Positions 58,046 to 64,000 of a stretch of 64,000 bases of DNA are shown in pieces (position 1 is the first letter of the stretch; every line of letters begins with the position of its first letter). The DNA is from Mesostigma viride (taxonomy: Eukaryota > Streptophyta > Mesostigmatophyceae > Mesostigmatales > Mesostigmataceae), in assembly GCA_009746045.1 (NCBI GenBank), contig RPFO01000276.1:775244-839243 (forward strand), written 5' to 3'. A program made the translations under genes and the position numbers. The notes below the pieces were generated by a model. It did not search any database, was not told the origin of the DNA, and saw nothing but the letters and a program-made list of their open reading frames with translations.

Positions 58046-59890
58046 GCTCTGTGTATTAATGACATATCAGACACACCTACATCACATCGCCTTGATGTTT
58101 CCGTTGTATGGGTCCGGTCGGGCGTTGGTAGCTGGTCGACAACAATTCTACATTTCCTAAAAAAAAATGCGACCGTGCCTACATTCGAAGGCGCGCTGTG
58201 GCTGACCTGAACTATCGGTGAACACCTCGGCGTCACTTGACCGGCCTAGGTTGACATTTCGGCAGAGTAACGCTGCTTAAAGGATCCTTGCGTAGTTCGC
58301 GCGATTTGGCTCTTTATATATGTTTTTGGAGACGACGAGCAAGCATCCGATTGGTCAGCCAATTCCTGTCCAGTCCTCGGACAGTGTCCAATCCGGTGCT
58401 TGGGATCCAGAAAACGTGCTCGAGCCTGGCCACTCTGTCGCGGGCGCCGCGCTAGTGGCGTCGCGCCCAAACCTGACCAGGCCATAGGAAAGGGCGGGGG
58501 CGAATGCAAGAATTATTGTTATATCCTGACCTGTCCTGGGGAAGGTCCGGGGCGAATGCAAGAATTAATATACCTGCGTATGCAACCAACACGGCCGATC
58601 CACATACATAATCCGACTGAGCTGGACGGTACGGACCAAATTTCGGTGCAAATTGAGGCCCAAAAGCTATGTCGGCATGGTGCGCGCACCCCTTGCGGTA
58701 GGGGCCATGGCGACTGCCTTTAGACGAAACGTGACAAATCTGGCACGCGGAAAGCAGAAATGCTCGATTGTTGGAGAAAATTAGTTACTGATTCTAATTT
58801 ATGGCGGGATGGTTGCGATCTATAATGTCGCGGGCTTTTTTTCTTTGCCATCGGCAGGGGGGGTCCGGCCTGAATTTCTGTCGGGATGAATAAAGTATAT
58901 TGGATGCCTGCCGGGTTGATTGTCGATTGTTGCCAGTTTTGATGGTCGTAAGGAAAGCTAGTTTAATGATGTTTCTAAAGCCGTAAAAATTCCCGCTGCT
59001 ATCTTTACCTTTCCCGTCATTTTGCGGTAAGATAACATTAGCCCTGCGCGATGCGTACTGCCCAACCACTCCATGAAAGGGTGGACTTTCTTGTGCGCCT
59101 GGGCACGAATAAATGCCCGTTATGGTACGTTCTTGTGTTAAACGTCTTAAGCTTGCGTTTTCCTGCTTTCTTACCTCGTTGAGCGTAAGCTTTTTGCCTT
59201 CTTTCCGGCCAGATGCAGCCAGAAAGTTGCGGGTCCTGGCGCTGCATCGCTGGATTCCTGGGTGTCTTTTAGCTAGTTAATCGTCTGTGACGTGGCTGGC
59301 TTTCTGCAGCGCGTGGCCCGCAACCTGTCGGGAAGGTGTAATGCTTTTATTTCCATGCTTCTCTGAAATTTCTTTTGCTTTATAGACAGTTGTGTTCGAG
59401 GAAATTCACGCGGTCTTCCTAAGCAGCGGCATCATTTTCCCCAGACACTGACGAGCTGGCACCTGTCTCCTAAAGAGAGCGGCTCGTGCTTGTTAGAAAG
59501 GAGGCAGTGTGCATTTTGCGGGACACAATGCTTTGGTGGCACATGCGTCAGGTAGGCTGTTCCAATGGTCTCTTCACCTTTCCCACTGAGTAAATGTTAG
59601 CATTTGTCATGCTAACCAGAGCAGCTAGCCACAGGTTGGCTGGATAAAAAGTCAGCTTATTTTCTCTTTATATACTGCGTGTGTGGTCCTCCACGTGTCC
59701 GGCTTGTTGGGCATTTTGGAAGAGGGTTTATAATGTGTTGTTGGGTGGAACAACTTGGTTGTTGGCACAAAATCACACATTATTAGCCTGAGATAGGCAT
59801 GACATATGCTGCTCAGGCGTGTCGTCCTACCAGCCTTGTTGTTAAGGGTAGACTCACAAGGCTGGCTGTGCCGATGGAGGGGTGGGGCGT
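58046..59890. other. Intergenic, no gene recognised
   Basis: A short direct repeat (TCCTGACCTGTCC...GGGGCGAATGCAAGAATTA at about 58497 and 58550) is the only structure noticed. No coding support. Confidence 0.5.
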
Positions 59891-59894
59891 GCTA

Positions 59895-60665
59895 GCCCCC
59901 CCCACACCCACGCATGCATGCTAGCCCACCCCCACACCCACGCATGCATGCTAGCCCCGGCCCCGGCCCCCCCACACCCACGCATGCATGCTAGCCCCCC
60001 CCACACCCACGCATGCATGCTAGCCCACACTCACACCCACGCATGCATGCTAGCCCACCCCCACACCCACGCATGCATGCTAGCCCCCCACACACCCACG
60101 CATGCATGCCAGCCCCCCCACACACCCACGCATGCATGACCGCCCCCCCCACACCCACGCATGCATGCTAGCCCACCCCCACACCCACGCATGCATGCTA
60201 GCCCCCCACACACCCACGCATGGATGCCAGCCCCCACACACACCCACGCATGCATGACAGCCCCCCCACACACCCACGCATGCATGCTAGCCCCCCACAC
60301 ACACCCACGCATGCATGCCAGCCCCCATACACACCCACGCATGCATGCCAGCCCCCCCCACACTTACGCATGCATGCTAGCCCCCCACACACACCCACGC
60401 ATGCATGCCAGCCCCCCCCCACACCCACGCATGCATGCCAGCCCCCCCCCACACTTACGCATGCATGCTAGCCCCCCACACACACCCACGCATGCATGCC
60501 AGCCCCCCCCCACACCCACGCATGCAGGCTAGCCCAACCCCACACCCACGCATGCATGCCAGCCCACCCCCACACCCACACGTGCATGCCAGCCCACCCC
60601 CACACCCACGCATGCATGCCAGCCCACCCCCACACCCACGCGTGCATGCCAGCCCACCCCTAGCT
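59895..60665. repeat. 28-bp GCATGC minisatellite
   Basis: About 27 copies of a 27-30 bp unit ACCCACGCATGCATGC followed by YAGCCCNCCCCCAC. Length varies in the C-run. Variants (TTACGCATGC, ACACGTGCATGC) are shared by non-adjacent copies. Open frames on both strands are repeat by-products. Confidence 0.97.
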
Positions 60666-60925
60666 TGAGCGTGCTTGTAAAGTTTTTGCATGGTTTATTA
60701 AAATGAGTGGAATATGTATTTATTGCATTAAATGTTAATTTTATTGATCATGAATGAAAATGGTCAACATTGCCGAAGTGCCCCTAAATTGCTCAATATT
60801 GTGTGCTCAAGAATTCAATGAGGATTGTCATCATGGAAACCCGCACAAATTCACGATTCCGGGCATGCATGTGAAAGTATCAAGAACAATTTTCAATTAA
60901 GAATGGTATCTCATTGTTCCATGAA

Positions 60926-61998
60926 TCAATATGACTCCATGTACGTAGACAAGCCATGATGACCCCATGGGAGCCTGAATCCTCATCATTAAATACATAA
61001 ATGCCACCCATGTACGTAGACGGGCCATGATGACACCAATGGAGCCTGAATCCTCATCATTAATTACATAAATGCCAACCATGTACATACACGGGCAATG
61101 ATGACACCATGGGAGCCTGAATCCTCATCATTAATTACATAAATGCCAACCATGTACGTAGGCCAGCCATGATGACACTGTGGGAGCCTGAATCCTCATC
61201 ATTAATTTCATACATGCCAACAACACGTAGACGGGCCATAATGACACCACGGGAGCCTGAATCCTGATCATTTTTTTTTGACATCCATGTACGTAGGCCA
61301 GCCATGATGACACCATGGGAGCCTGAATCCTCATCATTTTTTTTCTGAGACATCCATGTACGTAGGCCAGCCATGATGACACCATGGGAGCCTGAATCCT
61401 CATCATTTTTTTTAGACATCCATGTACGTAGGCCAGCCATGATGACACCATGGGAGCCTGAATCCTCATCATTAAATACATACATGCCATCCATGTACGT
61501 AGACAGGCCATGACATCTGACACCATGGGAGCCTGAATCCTCATCATTTACTATTTTGACATCCATGTACGTAGACGGGCCATGATGACACCATGGGAGC
61601 CTGAATCCTCTTCATTTTTTTTTCTTTGACATCCATGTACATACGTAGAGCCATGATGACACCAATGGAGCCTGAATCCTCATCATTAATTACATACATA
61701 AATGCCATGATCATCAATGACCCCATGGGAGCCTGAATCCTCATCATTAAATACATAAATGCCACGGTCCATGTACGTAGACGGGCCATGATGACACCAA
61801 TGGAGCCTGAATCCTCATCATTAATTACATAAATGCCAACCATGTACATACACGGGCAATGATGACACCATGGGAGCCTGAATCCTCATCATTAATTACA
61901 TAAATGCCAACCATGTACGTAGGCCAGCCATGATGACACTATGGGAGCCTGAATCCTCATCATTCATTTCATACATGCCAACAACACGTAGACGGGCC
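60926..61998 (-). repeat. Roughly 70-bp satellite array, left orientation
   Basis: About 15 units with the core GATGACACCATGGGAGCCTG then AATCCTCATCATT and a spacer holding CATGTACGTAGRC. Unit spacing is 64-76 bp. Units alternate between two spacer types (TTAATTACATAAATGCCAACC and TTTTTTTTGACATCC). Confidence 0.97.
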
Positions 61999-64000
61999 AT
62001 AAAAAAGAGAGAGATCAGGCTCACCATGGTGTCCACTCCATGCTTGTCTACGTACATGGTTGGCATTTATCGTTAATTTAATGAGGAGATTCAGGCTCCC
62101 ATGGTGTCATCAATGGCCCGTCTACTTAACTGGATTGGCATTTTATGTATTAATGTATGAGGATTCAGGCTCCATTGGGTCTCATCGGCTTGTCTAACGT
62201 ACCATGGTTGGCATTTATGTAATTAATGAGGAGGATTCAGGCTTCCATGGTGTCTCCAATGGCTGCGCCGTACGTACATGGAATTCAAGGAATAGTAGAA
62301 ATGATGCAGGTTCAGGCTCCATGGTGTCATCATGGCGTTACCTACATGGTTGGCATTTATGGTAACCCCTGAATCCTCTCATTAAGAAAATGAAGAGGAT
62401 TCAGGCTCCATTGGTGTCATCAATGGCTGGCCTAACGTACATGGATGTCAAGGAATAGTAAATGATGAGGATTTTCAGGCTCCCATGGTGTCATCATGGC
62501 CCGTCTACGTACAATGGATGTCAGAATAGTAAATGATGAGGATTCAGAGCTCCCATGGGGTCTCATGGCTTGTCTACGTACATGGTTGGCAATTTATGTA
62601 ATTAATCGAGGAGGATTCAGGCTCCATTGGTGTCATCATGGCGGCCTACGTACATGGATGTCAAGGAATAGTAAATGAGATAGGACTAGTCTCCATGGTC
62701 ATCATGGCTTGGTACGTACATGGTTGGATTTATGTAATTAATGAGGAGGATTCAGGCTCCCCATGGTGTTTCTCCATGGGCTGGCCTACGTACATGGATG
62801 TCAAGGAATAGTAAATGATGAGGATTCAGGCTCCCATGGTGTCATCATGGCCTGTCTACGTACATGGATGGCATGTATGTAATTAATGATGAGGATTCAG
62901 GCTCCATGGTGTCATCATGGCTTGTTTACGTACAATGGTTGGCATTTATTAATTAATGAGGAGGATTCAGGCTCCCATGTGTCATCAAATGGCTTGTCTA
63001 CGTACATGGTTGGCATTTATGTAATTAATGATGAGGATTCAGGCTCCCATGGTGTCTCCATGGTTGGCCTACGTACATGGATGTCAAGGAATAGTAAATT
63101 GATAAGGATTCAAGGCTCCCCATGGTGTCATCATGGCCCGTTCTCGTACATGGAATGGCATTGATGTAATTAATGATGAGGATTCAGGCTCATTGGTGTC
63201 ATCATGGCTGCCCTACGTATGTACATGGATGTCAAAGAAAAAAAAATGATGAGGATTCAGGCTCCCATGGTGTCATCATTGCCCGTGTATGTACATGGTT
63301 GCCATTTATGTAATTAATGATGAGGATTCAGGCTATTGGTGTCATCATTGCCCGTGTATGTACATGGTTGGCATTTATTGTATGTAATTAATGATGAGGA
63401 TTCAGGCTCATTGGTGTCATCATGGCTGGCCTACGTATGTACATGGATGTCAAAGAAAAAAAATGATGAGGATTCAGGCTCCCATGGTGTCATCATGGCC
63501 CGTCTACGTACATGGATGTCAAGGAATAGTAAATGATGAGGATTCAGGCTCCCATGGTGTCAGATGTCATGGCCTGTCTACGTACATGGATGGCATGTAT
63601 GTAAATTAATGATGAGAATTCAGGCTCCATTGGTGTCATCATGGCTGGCCTACGTATGTACAATGGATGTCAAAGAAAAAAAATGATGAGGATTCAGGCC
63701 TCCATGGTGTCATCATGGCCCGTCTACGTACATGGATGTCAAGGAATAGTAAATGATGAGGATTCAGGCTCCCATGGTGTCATCAATGGCCTGTCCTACG
63801 TACATGGATGGCATGTATGTATTTAATGATGAGGGATTCAGGCTCCATGGTGTCATCATGGCTGGCCTACGTATAATGGATGTCTCAGAAAAAAAATGAT
63901 GAGGATTCAGGCTCCCATGGTGTCATCATGGCTGGCCTACGTACATGGATGTCAAAGAAAAAAAATGATGAGGATTCAGGCTCCGTGGTGTCATTATGTT
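61999..64000 (+). repeat. Same satellite, inverted orientation, continuing off the window
   Basis: The complement of the left array (GATGAGGATTCAGGCTCCCA then TGGTGTCATCATGG) runs to the window edge. From about 62030 to 63250 the units carry many scattered single-base insertions and deletions. After about 63400 they become regular. Confidence 0.95.

Noticed and set aside
60031-60691. Repetitive frames of 80-120 codons on both strands
   Set aside because: Translations of the 28-bp minisatellite.
61131-63826. Frames repeating NDEDSGSHGV
   Set aside because: Translations of the 70-bp satellite; frames break with each indel.

Overview
The window is nuclear DNA of a eukaryote, most likely a green alga (inference). 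The evidence is spliced genes with GT-AG introns, a peroxisomal acyl-CoA oxidase closest to plant/algal types, a pyruvate kinase with an N-terminal presequence-like extension, GC-rich exons, and very heavy loading with retrotransposons, LINE fragments and tandem repeats. There is no operon structure, and I saw no rRNA or tRNA gene.

Layout. 1-4.0 kb: 5' part of DPH6 (diphthine-ammonia ligase, minus strand, five exons), with four minisatellites in its introns. 4.0-6.3 kb: non-coding, ending in a long T/G-rich microsatellite. 6.3-26.3 kb: a stack of nested mobile elements. LINE 3' parts are interrupted by other LINE-like tails and by a complete 9.1 kb Ty3/gypsy-type element (7928-17050, minus strand, 573-bp LTRs, 5-bp target duplication). 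This is followed by a 1.7 kb (AAC)n microsatellite, two LINEs meeting tail to tail, a 163-bp degenerate satellite, and a decayed LINE reverse transcriptase carrying a further insertion. 27.5-29.2 kb: single-exon pyruvate kinase (minus). 29.9-51.6 kb: a 16-exon acyl-CoA oxidase (plus, 674 aa, C-terminal SRL). Its intron 8 holds a 7.9 kb LTR element with identical-looking LTRs. 52.3-53.0 kb: LINE ORF1 remnant. 53.5-56.9 kb: a spliced transposase-like gene (minus) followed by GGCCGGC-containing repeats. 59.9-60.7 kb: a GCATGC-rich minisatellite. 60.9-64.0 kb: a roughly 70-bp satellite whose orientation flips near 62.0 kb.

Host genes: pyruvate kinase (glycolysis) and acyl-CoA oxidase (first step of peroxisomal beta-oxidation) are divergently transcribed from a shared 658-bp spacer. 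DPH6 is unrelated to them (diphthamide on elongation factor 2).

The most unusual material is in the mobile elements. The gypsy-type element has an extra ORF before gag with an RNase H1 hybrid-binding (viroplasmin-like) domain, and I cannot find an integrase core in it. The element inside the oxidase gene has the order gag, zinc knuckle, integrase, protease, with no reverse transcriptase, and carries an inverted copy of its own gag joined to the 3' LTR at an 8-bp microhomology. Several frame breaks fall in homopolymer runs and may be assembly errors. Domain calls come from reading the translations by eye; no database search was run.
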